Below are positions 52,417-61,004 of a stretch of DNA of 64,000 bases, piece by piece. The DNA is from Neptuniibacter sp. (lineage in GTDB: Bacteria; Pseudomonadota; Gammaproteobacteria; Pseudomonadales; Balneatricaceae). The notes beneath the pieces were generated by a model that made no database searches, was not told where the DNA came from, and was given only the letters and a program-made list of their open reading frames with translations. Where the stretch lies: NCBI RefSeq assembly GCF_024231755.1, contig NZ_JAAEQH010000104.1, positions 1-64,000 on the forward strand. The letters are read 5' to 3'. The translations under genes were made by a program, and so were the position numbers. Numbering within the stretch: position 1 is the stretch's first letter; each line of letters starts with the position of its first letter.

Positions 52417-52779
52417 ATGCGCTCAGAAATGTTGACCTCTATTTTGAGTGACTTAAATGGGACTTCAGCTGAGATTGAGGCTTCCGCAGTCATTTCAACA
52501 GATGGTCTGATGATCGCAGCACTTCTTCCAGCAGGGTTGGATGAAGATCGAGTAGGTGCAATGAGCGCTGCAATGCTTTCATTGGGGGAAAGAACTGCCA
52601 CAGAACTGGCTCGAGGCGAGCTTGAGCAGGTACTGGTAAAGGGTGATGACGGTTATATTCTGATGACTCATGCTAATGATGAATCAGTTCTGACTGTTGT
52701 AGCTAAACCGAATGCCCGGCTTGGTCTTATCTTTCTGGATGTTAAGCGTGCAGCTGAAGCAATAGGCAAAATCCTTTAA
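52417..52779 (+). CDS. roadblock/LC7 domain protein
   Basis: ATG 52417 is 8 bases after AAAGGAG; ATG 52411 is too close. 120 residues. It has IEASAVISTDGLMIAALLPAGLDEDRVGAMSAAMLSLGERTATEL and ELEQVLVKGDDGYILMTHAND, the MglB/roadblock signature (PF03259). In Myxococcus MglB is a GTPase-activating protein for MglA; no GTPase gene is in this operon. Confidence 0.82.
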   Translation: MRSEMLTSILSDLNGTSAEIEASAVISTDGLMIAALLPAGLDEDRVGAMSAAMLSLGERTATELARGELEQVLVKGDDGYILMTHANDESVLTVVAKPNARLGLIFLDVKRAAEAIGKIL

Positions 52780-52820
52780 CTTTTATCCACTTTCTATATA
52801 TCTATGCAGGCGTTTAATAA

Positions 52821-53279
52821 ATGTCAGAGCAGGGTAATGCTTCGCGGGAAGCTGTCATTAATTATTTCGATGGTAGCTCTCGTACTGCAATCATTCATGA
52901 TCGAGAGGTCCCTTACCCAGAAGGGAAGCTGATCGTTTCCAGAACGGATACGAAAGGGATTATCACTCATGCCAACCAGGCATTTGTTGATATGTCGGGT
53001 TACACTCAGGAAGAGTTAATCGGTCAAAACCACTATATTCTTCGTCACCCGGATATGCCAGCTGTAGCCTTTGCCGGGCTGTGGGAAACTCTCGAAGCCG
53101 GGAACAAATGGCATGGATATGTCAAAAATTTGCGTAAAGATGGCGCCTATTATTGGGTTAAAGCAACAGTAATCCCCAATATTCGCAACGGTGAAGTTGT
53201 TGGTTACACCTCTGTCAGGCGTAAACCTTCACGGAGCAAAATTGCTGAAAGTGAAGCGCTATATGCCACACTGAAATAA
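52821..53279 (+). CDS. PAS-domain protein (Aer-like sensor without output)
   Basis: A 152-residue protein: about 25 disordered residues, then one PAS domain (about 35-140) with LIVSRTDTKGIITHANQAFVDMSGY, NHYILRHPDMPAVAFAGLWETL and GYVKNLRKDGAYYWVKATV. The RHPDMP sequence is the FAD-binding PAS motif of Aer. No output domain follows, so it must signal through a partner, probably encoded in this operon. Redox sensing through FAD is inferred. Confidence 0.82.
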   Translation: MSEQGNASREAVINYFDGSSRTAIIHDREVPYPEGKLIVSRTDTKGIITHANQAFVDMSGYTQEELIGQNHYILRHPDMPAVAFAGLWETLEAGNKWHGYVKNLRKDGAYYWVKATVIPNIRNGEVVGYTSVRRKPSRSKIAESEALYATLK

Positions 53280-53291
53280 GGTAGATTATCA

Positions 53292-54041
53292 GTGATTTTG
53301 AATCTCACCGTTAGTCCGGACTTTGCCCCTGACCACATATCAGGCTGGTTTATTTTTAATACTTGGTTGCAGCGACAACTGGGCACCCGTGTACATTTGG
53401 AACTATACGATTGTTTTGACAAGCAACGTGAAGATATTCAAGCAGGCAAATACGATATTGTATACGCCAATCCATTTGATGCTTCTATGCTGGTGCGTGA
53501 ATTAGGGTTCAAAGCTGTTGCTCGCCCTAAAGCTAAGCCTGATGAAACTATCATAGCTACCCATGCTGATAACGATGATGTTAATTGCGTAGAAGATCTA
53601 TCCCCAGGTTGCAAGCTGGTCGCAACGGACGACCCAGATGTAAACCGGATAGGCATGATCATGTTAGAACCGGCTGATCTGGATTCTACCAATACGTCAG
53701 TTAAAACAGTTGATAGCTATGTAATCGTAGCTAAAAATGTTCTAAAGAATGATGCAGATGCCGGTTTCTTTTTAAAAGACGCTTATGATGAACTCTCAGA
53801 CCTTATTCGCAACCAGTTGAAAGTATTGGTTAGCAGTGAGATCAGTGTTGTGCATCATGCCTTGTTAGTTGGGCCTCGTTTGCAACAGTTTATCCCTCAG
53901 ATCCAACAGCGCCTTATTAAGATGGAGCAAGACGAAAAAGGCAAGGGGGTTTTGGAAAGCATGGATCTGGAAGGTTGGGAGATCATGACGGATGAAGAAA
54001 CCGAGTTTATGATCGACCTGATCGATACCTTGATCGATTAA
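53292..54041 (+). CDS. cytosolic PhnD-like periplasmic-binding-fold protein
   Basis: GTG start; 249 residues with no signal peptide. The pattern FAPDHISGWFIFNTWLQRQLG, KYDIVYANPFDASMLVREL and LVATDDPDVNRIGMIMLEPAD matches the phosphonate/phosphate-binding (PhnD/PF12974-like) fold, which normally has an export signal and an ABC partner. Neither is here. It lies 12 bases after the PAS gene. As an intracellular ligand sensor it would be the last member of this operon. Confidence 0.75.
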   Translation: MILNLTVSPDFAPDHISGWFIFNTWLQRQLGTRVHLELYDCFDKQREDIQAGKYDIVYANPFDASMLVRELGFKAVARPKAKPDETIIATHADNDDVNCVEDLSPGCKLVATDDPDVNRIGMIMLEPADLDSTNTSVKTVDSYVIVAKNVLKNDADAGFFLKDAYDELSDLIRNQLKVLVSSEISVVHHALLVGPRLQQFIPQIQQRLIKMEQDEKGKGVLESMDLEGWEIMTDEETEFMIDLIDTLID

Positions 54042-54070
54042 TCTGTGTTTCTTTTGAAGTCAGTAACAAT

Positions 54071-54098
54071 AAAAAACCGCCGTAAGAGGCGGTTTTTT
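54071..54098. terminator. bidirectional terminator between the signalling operon and acnA
   Basis: AAAAAACCGCC, GTAAGA loop, GGCGGTTTTTT. A-run and T-run allow termination both ways. Confidence 0.88.
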
Positions 54099-54123
54099 TA
54101 TTCTTAGTCTTGTTGTGTAGATA

Positions 54124-56841
54124 TTATGTGTTAGAGGCGATGATATCGCGTAATACCATTGGCAAAATACCTTTGTGACGAATCTGATCCAGCTCAGACG
54201 AAGTATCAACACGGGAGGTTAACTCCAGCTGCTGAGATGAGCCGTCTGCTCTGTTAATGGTCAGGCTAACAGTGCCGCGTGGCTCCAGAGTATCGATACC
54301 ATTCAGATCGAAGGTTTCTGTGCCGTCCAAGTTCAGCGATGCACGTGTTACACCTTCTGGCATCTGTAGCGGTAATACGCCCATGCCTACCAGGTTGGAT
54401 TTGTGAATACGCTCAAAGCTCTCTGCGATAATTGCTTTAACACCCAGCAGTGCAGGACCTTTTGCCGCCCAGTCACGGGATGAGCCAGTTCCATAAAGCT
54501 TACCGCCAAAGACAACAGTAGATGTACCTTCGTTACGGTAGCTCTCAGCAGCGTCATAGATAGACATCTGTACTGGAGCGGCATCAGATGAGTAATAGTT
54601 AGTGACCGCGCCTGTGGTGCCTGGCAGTAGCAGGTTTCGAGCTTTTACGTTGCCGAAAATACTACGCAGCATCACGTGGTGGTTACCACGGCGGGCACCC
54701 AGTGATGTCATGTCTTCGTCAGCTACGCCTTGCGAGCTTAGGTATTCACCTGGAGGGGAGTCCGGACGAATACGGCTTACCGGTGAAATATGGTCGGTCG
54801 TTGTGTTGTCATCACACATTACCAGCATACGTGCAGCCGAGATGTTGTTCAGTGAATCTTTAGGTGTTTCCAGTGAGAAGCCATCGAAGAATGAGATCTC
54901 CTGGATGTAGGTAGAATCCGGCGCCCAGTCATAAACAGGGCCAGTAGGGGATTCCAGGTTCTGCCATGTCGCAGGGCCGTCCAACGCGTTTTCATAAGTT
55001 TCACGGAACGCTTTCGGGTCCATGCACTCAAGCATGGTCTGGCTGATTTCAGCGTTGCTTGGCCAGATGTCCTTAAGGTAAACATCGTTACCTTTAGCAT
55101 CCTGACTGATCGGCTCTTTAGTCACATCGATATTCACGTTGCCAGCCATCGCCATCGCAACTACCAGTGGTGGCGACATCAGGAAGTTGGTGTCAACATC
55201 CGGATGGACACGGCCTTCGAAGTTACGGTTACCGGACAGTACCGACGCGGCGATAATGTCGTGGTTTTGTAGGGCTTCTTCGATGCTTGGTGCCAGTGGG
55301 CCTGAGTTACCTACACAAGTGGTACAGCCGTAACCTGCCGTATTAAAGCCCAACGCATCCAGGTGTTGCTGCAGTCCTGCTTTAGTCAGGAAGTCTGTCG
55401 CAACAGGGGACCCCGGAGCCAGGGATGTTTTAACGCCGTCAGGTACCTTCATGCCCAGTTCGTTGGCTTTCTTAGCCAGCAGACCTGCGGCAATCAATAG
55501 GCCAGGGTTTGAGGTGTTGGTGCAGGCGGTAATCGCGGCAATCACGATATCGCCGTCTTTTAGCTCGCGCTCAGGCAGCGGTGCGAAAATACCCGCTTCG
55601 TCTGCCTTCATTGGTGTAACTTTTACAACTTCAGGGTTGCGGTCGCCTTCAGCAGCGGCTTTGCGGAATACGTTACCGATCTCAGCCAGTGGTAGTCTGT
55701 CCTGAGGACGTTTAGGACCTGCGACAGACGGCTCAACGGTAGATAGATCAAGCTGCAGAAGATCTGTGTAGCGAGGCAGCGCCTGACCCTGTTTCCACGC
55801 CATGTTCTGCGCTTTGTAGAATTCGAGTGGCAGGTCGCCGTCTCTGCCCGTAGCTTTCATATAGTCGGCAGAGATCTCATCGAATGGGAAGAAGCCCATC
55901 GTCGCGCCATATTCAGGCGACATGTTAGCAATGGTTGCACGGTCAGGGAGGGACAGATTGGCACAACCTTCACCCACGTATTCAACGAACTTACCGACAA
56001 CGCCACCCGGGAAGTTACGTAGCATTTCAGTAATGGTTAGTACCAGGTCAGTAGCGGTTACGCCTTCTCTTAATGCGCCGGTCAGTTCAACACCAACCAC
56101 TTCAGGTGCCAGCATCTGCATAGGCTGGCCTAGCATGGATGCACCGGCTTCGATACCACCAACACCCCAGCCAACAATACCCAGTGCGTTTGCCATTGGC
56201 GTGTGGCTGTCCATACCGATCAGCGTGTCAGGGATCATCAGGTTATTGTTGTTTAGATAGCCCTGAGCCAGATACTCAAGGTTTACCTGATGCACGATAC
56301 CAGTTTGTGGCGGAATAATGCGGATAGTTTCAAAGGCCTGCGCGCCCCATTTCAGGAAGGCATAACGCTCTTTGTTTCGTTCAGCTTCCAGCTCACCATT
56401 GATTCTTAACGAAGCAGGGCTACCGGTGTTATCCATTGTGACTGTGTGGTCGATAACCAGATCTGCACGAACCAGGGGTTCGATAATCGCCGGGTCCAGA
56501 TCCATGCGCTGTACGGCTGAGCGCATCGCAGCAAAATCGACAATCGCAGGCGTACCACTAAGGTCGTGCATAATGACACGGCCGGCCGTGAAAGGAATTT
56601 CGATCGGCTCTTTACCTTGATGTTCGGTCCAACTACCCAGCGCTTTAACCTGCTCAGCAGTTATGCCGTTCTGGCCAACATTGCGAGCGATACCTTCTAA
56701 GATTGGTCGTAAAGAGAACGGTAGTTCATCAAGCTTGATACCAAACTGCTCAGCAGTGTCAGGAAGGCTATGATATTTGTACTCCGTTCCTGGGAGTGTT
56801 TTAACAGAGTTGGATGGATCGAAATTGATTGGACTTGTCAT
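54124..56841 (-). CDS. acnA: aconitate hydratase AcnA
   Basis: A 905-residue AcnA/IRP-type aconitase. Fe-S ligands in ACTNTSNPGLL and the CTTCVGNSGPL loop (Cys near 435, 501 and 504). It shows SLPDTAEQFGIKLDELPFSLRPILE, GMDSHTPMANALGIVGWGVGGIEAGASMLGQP and the swivel domain GTGSSRDWAAKGPALLGVKAIIAESFERIHKSN. It isomerises citrate and isocitrate. Its start lies behind GCGCGAGGTATACAA. The AcnA type is often the stress-resistant isoform. Confidence 0.95.
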   Translation of the reverse strand: MTSPINFDPSNSVKTLPGTEYKYHSLPDTAEQFGIKLDELPFSLRPILEGIARNVGQNGITAEQVKALGSWTEHQGKEPIEIPFTAGRVIMHDLSGTPAIVDFAAMRSAVQRMDLDPAIIEPLVRADLVIDHTVTMDNTGSPASLRINGELEAERNKERYAFLKWGAQAFETIRIIPPQTGIVHQVNLEYLAQGYLNNNNLMIPDTLIGMDSHTPMANALGIVGWGVGGIEAGASMLGQPMQMLAPEVVGVELTGALREGVTATDLVLTITEMLRNFPGGVVGKFVEYVGEGCANLSLPDRATIANMSPEYGATMGFFPFDEISADYMKATGRDGDLPLEFYKAQNMAWKQGQALPRYTDLLQLDLSTVEPSVAGPKRPQDRLPLAEIGNVFRKAAAEGDRNPEVVKVTPMKADEAGIFAPLPERELKDGDIVIAAITACTNTSNPGLLIAAGLLAKKANELGMKVPDGVKTSLAPGSPVATDFLTKAGLQQHLDALGFNTAGYGCTTCVGNSGPLAPSIEEALQNHDIIAASVLSGNRNFEGRVHPDVDTNFLMSPPLVVAMAMAGNVNIDVTKEPISQDAKGNDVYLKDIWPSNAEISQTMLECMDPKAFRETYENALDGPATWQNLESPTGPVYDWAPDSTYIQEISFFDGFSLETPKDSLNNISAARMLVMCDDNTTTDHISPVSRIRPDSPPGEYLSSQGVADEDMTSLGARRGNHHVMLRSIFGNVKARNLLLPGTTGAVTNYYSSDAAPVQMSIYDAAESYRNEGTSTVVFGGKLYGTGSSRDWAAKGPALLGVKAIIAESFERIHKSNLVGMGVLPLQMPEGVTRASLNLDGTETFDLNGIDTLEPRGTVSLTINRADGSSQQLELTSRVDTSSELDQIRHKGILPMVLRDIIASNT

Positions 56842-56947
56842 TTGTATACCTCGCGCAGATAGGGCGCTTCTGAACCTATAGCCTTTATGTATGAGTCTCC
56901 AGGGATTACCGGAGCAGTACGATCTTATTCTTAGCTATATTTTCAGC

Positions 56948-56953
56948 CGTCAA
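56948..56953 (-). promoter_or_regulatory. candidate -35 for acnA
   Basis: TTGACG on the acnA strand, about 105 bases before the ATG, followed after 17 bases by GAATAA, a poor -10. Weak candidate only. Confidence 0.25.
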
Positions 56954-57525
56954 GCGAACCGCTATTTCCTGCAATATAGATTATTGCTTGTTAGGATTGT
57001 CGACAATGTTAGCCGATAGTTATCTTAAATCAAGTCAAATAGAGGTTTTTATAGGTCGATTACATACAATCTAAGACTATTTGCTAGTGTGTATGAGGTT
57101 TTTTGAGGCAATTTATAGAGAGCGAGGCAAGTTCTGTTCATCAACAGTACTGGTTTTACCTTTAACAGGCTTGTCGATTATTTAGTGAGATAGAGTGGTT
57201 ATATAAAGAAGAAGGAGCCTTTTTAGAGAAGGGGGAATCTAGTTTGTGTTCCCTTGGGTGGGGACCAAGCTAGTTGTTGTGTAGATATCCTAATGAAGAG
57301 AACCGGCTAGGGAATATGGGTGTAGGCTATTTTGTCTGAGAATGGATACTGAAGGGTATATAACGTAAGTATTTAGAGAAATTATGCGTGATTGGTACGA
57401 GGAAATGGCAAAAATTGTTATGAAAAATACATGCTTACAACCAATGTATACCATCCGAAACACGTTGATTTAAGTACTATTTTTTTAATTTATACCGACT
57501 ATAAGCCCCATTTAACTTGTTTTCA

Positions 57526-57555
57526 TTGAGCTGTTTGCAACTTTTTTTTTATAAT
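57526..57555 (+). promoter_or_regulatory. acnB promoter
   Basis: TTGAGC (57526-57531), 18-base spacer containing a T9 tract, TATAAT (57550-57555), 56 bases before the acnB ATG. A perfect -10 fits the strong expression suggested by codon bias. The rest of the 770-bp acnA-acnB gap (56,842-57,611) is AT-rich; I see no gene or further site in it. Confidence 0.6.
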
Positions 57556-57566
57556 CTGTCCGCAAA

Positions 57567-57590
57567 TCATAACTAGATTCATAACTAGAT
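57567..57590 (+). repeat. tandem 12-bp repeat in the acnB leader
   Basis: TCATAACTAGAT occurs twice head to tail (57567-57578 and 57579-57590), between the promoter and the ribosome site. It could be a regulator-binding site or an mRNA element. Confidence 0.7.
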
Positions 57591-57611
57591 ATAAGTGAGA
57601 CGTTGGACGCT

Positions 57612-60407
57612 ATGAGCTACTATTCTGAGTACCTAGAAGAAATTGAGGTTCGTAAAAAGGACCTGGGTCTAAACCCAAAACCAATCGATAGCGCTGAATT
57701 GCTATCTGAAATCATTGCCCAGATCAAAGACACGGGTAATGCGGAGCGCGAAGCATCTCTAAACTTCTTCATCTACAACACTCTACCTGGTACTACTCCA
57801 GCGGCTGGCGTTAAAGCTGCTTTCCTAAAAGACATCGTTCTGGGTAAAGAAACAGTTGCAGAGATCTCTGCTGAGTTCGCTCTTGAGCAGCTTTCTCACA
57901 TGAAAGGCGGTCCTTCTGTTGAAGCTCTGCTAGATATCGCGCTGTCTGACGATGCTCAGGCTGCTGCTGCAGGCGAAGTCCTGAAATCTCAGGTATTCCT
58001 ATACGACGCAGACACTACTCGTCTGGCTGACGCTTTCAAAGCGGGCAATGCCATCGCTAAAGAGATCCTGGAAAGCTACGCGAAGGCTGAGTTCTTCACT
58101 AAGCTGGATGACATTCCAGAGAAAATCAAAGTTATTACCTACATTGCTGCGGAAGGCGACATCTCTACTGACCTTCTGTCTCCAGGTAACCAGTCTCACT
58201 CACGTGCTGACCGTGAACTGCACGGCAAGTGCATGATCTCTCCAGAAGCTCAGCAAGAAATTAAGAAGATGGGTGAAGACAACCCAGACGCTAAAGTGAT
58301 GCTGATCGCTGAGAAAGGCACCATGGGTGTAGGTTCTTCCCGCATGTCTGGTGTAAACAACGTTGCACTGTGGGCAGGTGAGCCAACTTCTCCATACATC
58401 CCGTTCGTAAACAACAAGCCGGTTGTTGCGGGTACTAATGGTATCGCGCCTATCTTCCTGACAACTGTTGGTGTAACTGGCGGTATCGGTCTTGACCTGA
58501 AAAACTGGGTTAAGAAAACTGACGCAAACGGCGAAGTTGTTCGTGATGAAAACGGCGATCCAGTACTGGAAGAAGCATACTCTGTTGCGACAGGTACAGT
58601 TCTGACTATCGATACTAAAGCTAAGAAGCTGTACAACGGCGACGAGGAACTGGCTGATATCTCAGACGCGTTCACACCACAAAAAGTTGAATTCATGAAA
58701 GCGGGCGGTTCTTACGCGGTAACATTCGGTAAGAAACTGCAAACGTTTGCTGCTGAAACTCTGGGCGTTGAAGCACCAGCTGTTTACGCACAGTCTAAAG
58801 AGATCTCTAACGAAGGCCAGGGTCTGACAGCTGTTGAGAAAATCTTCAACCGCAACGCTGTAGGCGTAGCTTCTTCTACTCCTCTGCACACAGGTTCTGA
58901 CGTTCGCGTTAAAGTGAACATCGTAGGTTCTCAGGACACTACTGGTCCTATGACTTGCCAGGAACTGGAAGCGATGGCTGCTTCTAAAATCTCACCAAGC
59001 GTTGATGGTGCCTTCCAGTCTGGTTGTCACACAGCGTCTGTATGGGACAACAAAGCTAAGGCAAACACACCTAAGTTGATGGCATTCATGAACGCGTTCG
59101 GCGTAATCACTGCACGTGACCCGAAACACGTTTACCACTCAATGACTGACGTTATTCACAAAGTACTGAATGACATCACAGTTGACGACCGCGCTATCAT
59201 CATCGGTGGTGACTCTCACACCCGTATGTCTAAAGGTGTAGCGTTCGGTGCTGACTCCGGTACTGTTGCGATCGCACTGGCAACGGGTGAAGCAGCAATG
59301 CCTATCCCAGAGTCTGTGAAAGTAACCTTCAAAGGTTCTATGAAGCCACACATGGACTTCCGTGACATCGTACACGCGACTCAAGCGCAGATGCTGAAGA
59401 AGTTTGCTGGCGAAAACGTATTCCAGGGTCGTGTAATCGAAGTACAGATCGGTACTCTTCTGGCTGACCAGGCGTTCACGTTCACTGACTGGACTGCAGA
59501 AATGAAAGCGAAAGCTTCTATCTGTATCTCTACTGACGACACGCTGATCAAGTCTCTGGAACTGGCTAAGTCCCGTATCCAGATCATGATCGACAAAGGC
59601 ATGGAAAACGAAGCGGGCATGCTGGCTGGCCTGATCGAACTGGCTGACAAGCGTATCGCTGAAGTTAAATCTGGCGAAGCTCCTGCTCTGGCTCCAGACG
59701 ACAACGCTAAGTACTACGCTGAGCTGGTTGTTGACCTGGACGCAATCGACGAGCCAATGATCGCTGACCCAGACGTAAACAACGAAGACATCTCTAAGCG
59801 TTACACGCATGATGTAATCCGTCCAACTTCTTACTACGATGGCCGCCAGGTAGACCTAGGCTTCGTTGGTTCTTGTATGGTTCACAAAGGCGACATGCAG
59901 ATCATCGCTGCGATGCTGCGTAACCTGGAGAAGAAAGGTCCTATCACCTTTAAAGCTCCACTGGTTGTTGCTCCACCAACATACAACATCGTTGACGAGC
60001 TGAAAGCTGAAGGCGATTGGGAACTGCTGGAGAAATACGCTGGCTTCGAATTCTCTGACGAGAATCCAAAAGAAGAAGCGCGTACTAAGTACGAAAATAT
60101 TCTGTACCTAGAGCGCCCTGGCTGTAACCTGTGTATGGGTAACCAGGAGAAAGCAGAAGCAGGTGATACTGTACTGGCTACTTCTACTCGTTTGTTCCAG
60201 GGTCGTGTTGTAGAAGACTCTGCTGAGAAGAAAGGTGAGTCTCTGCTGGGCTCTACGCCAATGGTTGTTCTGTCTTGTATCCTGGGTCGTTTCCCGACTC
60301 TGGAAGAGTACAAGGATGCCGTTGAAGGTATTAACCTGACATCTTTCGCTCCACCAAGCGAAGATCTGAGCGTAGCTCCACAGGCGATTCCAGCTGCACG
60401 TATCTAA
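57612..60407 (+). CDS. acnB: aconitate hydratase AcnB-type
   Basis: From ATG 57612, 931 residues (a TTG at 57603 precedes). N-terminal HEAT-like domain, then swivel part (KVMLIAEKGTMGVGSSRMSGVNNVALWAG) ahead of the catalytic part, the AcnB order. Fe-S ligands in GCHTAS, and CNLCMGNQEKA near the C-terminus; IIGGDSHTRMSKGVAFGADSGTVAIA is family-specific. It works in the TCA cycle and may act on 2-methylisocitrate. Codon bias is the strongest of all genes here, so it is the main aconitase. Confidence 0.95.
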   Translation: MSYYSEYLEEIEVRKKDLGLNPKPIDSAELLSEIIAQIKDTGNAEREASLNFFIYNTLPGTTPAAGVKAAFLKDIVLGKETVAEISAEFALEQLSHMKGGPSVEALLDIALSDDAQAAAAGEVLKSQVFLYDADTTRLADAFKAGNAIAKEILESYAKAEFFTKLDDIPEKIKVITYIAAEGDISTDLLSPGNQSHSRADRELHGKCMISPEAQQEIKKMGEDNPDAKVMLIAEKGTMGVGSSRMSGVNNVALWAGEPTSPYIPFVNNKPVVAGTNGIAPIFLTTVGVTGGIGLDLKNWVKKTDANGEVVRDENGDPVLEEAYSVATGTVLTIDTKAKKLYNGDEELADISDAFTPQKVEFMKAGGSYAVTFGKKLQTFAAETLGVEAPAVYAQSKEISNEGQGLTAVEKIFNRNAVGVASSTPLHTGSDVRVKVNIVGSQDTTGPMTCQELEAMAASKISPSVDGAFQSGCHTASVWDNKAKANTPKLMAFMNAFGVITARDPKHVYHSMTDVIHKVLNDITVDDRAIIIGGDSHTRMSKGVAFGADSGTVAIALATGEAAMPIPESVKVTFKGSMKPHMDFRDIVHATQAQMLKKFAGENVFQGRVIEVQIGTLLADQAFTFTDWTAEMKAKASICISTDDTLIKSLELAKSRIQIMIDKGMENEAGMLAGLIELADKRIAEVKSGEAPALAPDDNAKYYAELVVDLDAIDEPMIADPDVNNEDISKRYTHDVIRPTSYYDGRQVDLGFVGSCMVHKGDMQIIAAMLRNLEKKGPITFKAPLVVAPPTYNIVDELKAEGDWELLEKYAGFEFSDENPKEEARTKYENILYLERPGCNLCMGNQEKAEAGDTVLATSTRLFQGRVVEDSAEKKGESLLGSTPMVVLSCILGRFPTLEEYKDAVEGINLTSFAPPSEDLSVAPQAIPAARI

Positions 60408-60426
60408 TTACTGAAACGTGACTAAT

Positions 60427-60456
60427 AAAAAGCCTCGAAAATTCGGGGCTTTTTTG
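60427..60456 (+). terminator. acnB terminator
   Basis: AGCCTCGAA, AA loop, TTCGGGGCT, then TTTTTTG. The next 200 bp contain imperfect 24-bp repeats (GAAAGCAGTxGCTAxxxCGGCT at 60465 and 60489) and no gene. Confidence 0.85.
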
Positions 60457-60665
60457 TGTCTATTGAAAAGCAGTGGCTAGGGCGGCTTCGAAAGCAGTAG
60501 CTATAACGGCTGCGCCTGCTAGAACGCCTTCGGCTGCTAGGGGCTAGGAAAAGCGGGTTTCTTTTTGCTGGGTACTATTCAGTAAATCCTGTCATTCAAG
60601 CGCAGGCTGGAATCAATTACTTCAAACCATCCTAGAACTGATAGAAGGTCCAAGCCCTGGCTCGT

Positions 60666-60968
60666 CTACAAAACTGCTTTAAACCCTTCAAACTTAGGTG
60701 GACCAAGGTAAATATCTTTAGCCGGTTTCGCATTGGCGTGCGCTTTTCTGAATGCTTCGGATTTGGTCCAGCCAATGAATGCCTCTTCTGATTCCCACAC
60801 GCTATGGGAAGCAAACAATGTGCACTCTTCATCGGTGGCTCCTTGCATCAGGTTAAAGCTTTTGAAGCCTGGTACTTCGTCCAGGTAGGTTTCCCGATTT
60901 TTCCAGATCTCTATAAAGTCCTGCTCCTTGCCCAGAGCGATACGGAAGCGGTTCATTGCAACGTACAT
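60666..60968 (-). CDS. ABM-fold protein (haem-degrading monooxygenase-like)
   Basis: A 100-residue protein starting MYVAMNRFRIALGKEQDFIEIWKNRE, then VPGFKSFNLMQGATDEECTLFASHSVWESEEAFIGW. The strand-helix-strand pattern with an Asn in the first strand and a conserved Trp is that of the antibiotic-biosynthesis-monooxygenase/IsdG superfamily. Members degrade haem or oxidise small quinones. It lies 36 bases after the Rieske-GGDEF-EAL gene on the same strand, probably in one transcript. AAGGAA precedes the start. Confidence 0.75.
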   Translation of the reverse strand: MYVAMNRFRIALGKEQDFIEIWKNRETYLDEVPGFKSFNLMQGATDEECTLFASHSVWESEEAFIGWTKSEAFRKAHANAKPAKDIYLGPPKFEGFKAVL

Positions 60969-61004
60969 AAAAATTCCTTGGATGAATCTGTAAATGATTT
61001 GTTC

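Noticed and set aside
56842-57525. Possible small RNA or gene in the acnA-acnB gap
   Set aside because: AT-rich with no ORF, terminator or promoter pair that fits together; nothing supportable.
59139-59810. 223-codon reverse ORF inside acnB
   Set aside because: It is a shadow of a very codon-biased gene in the -1 antisense frame; no start signal or recognisable product.
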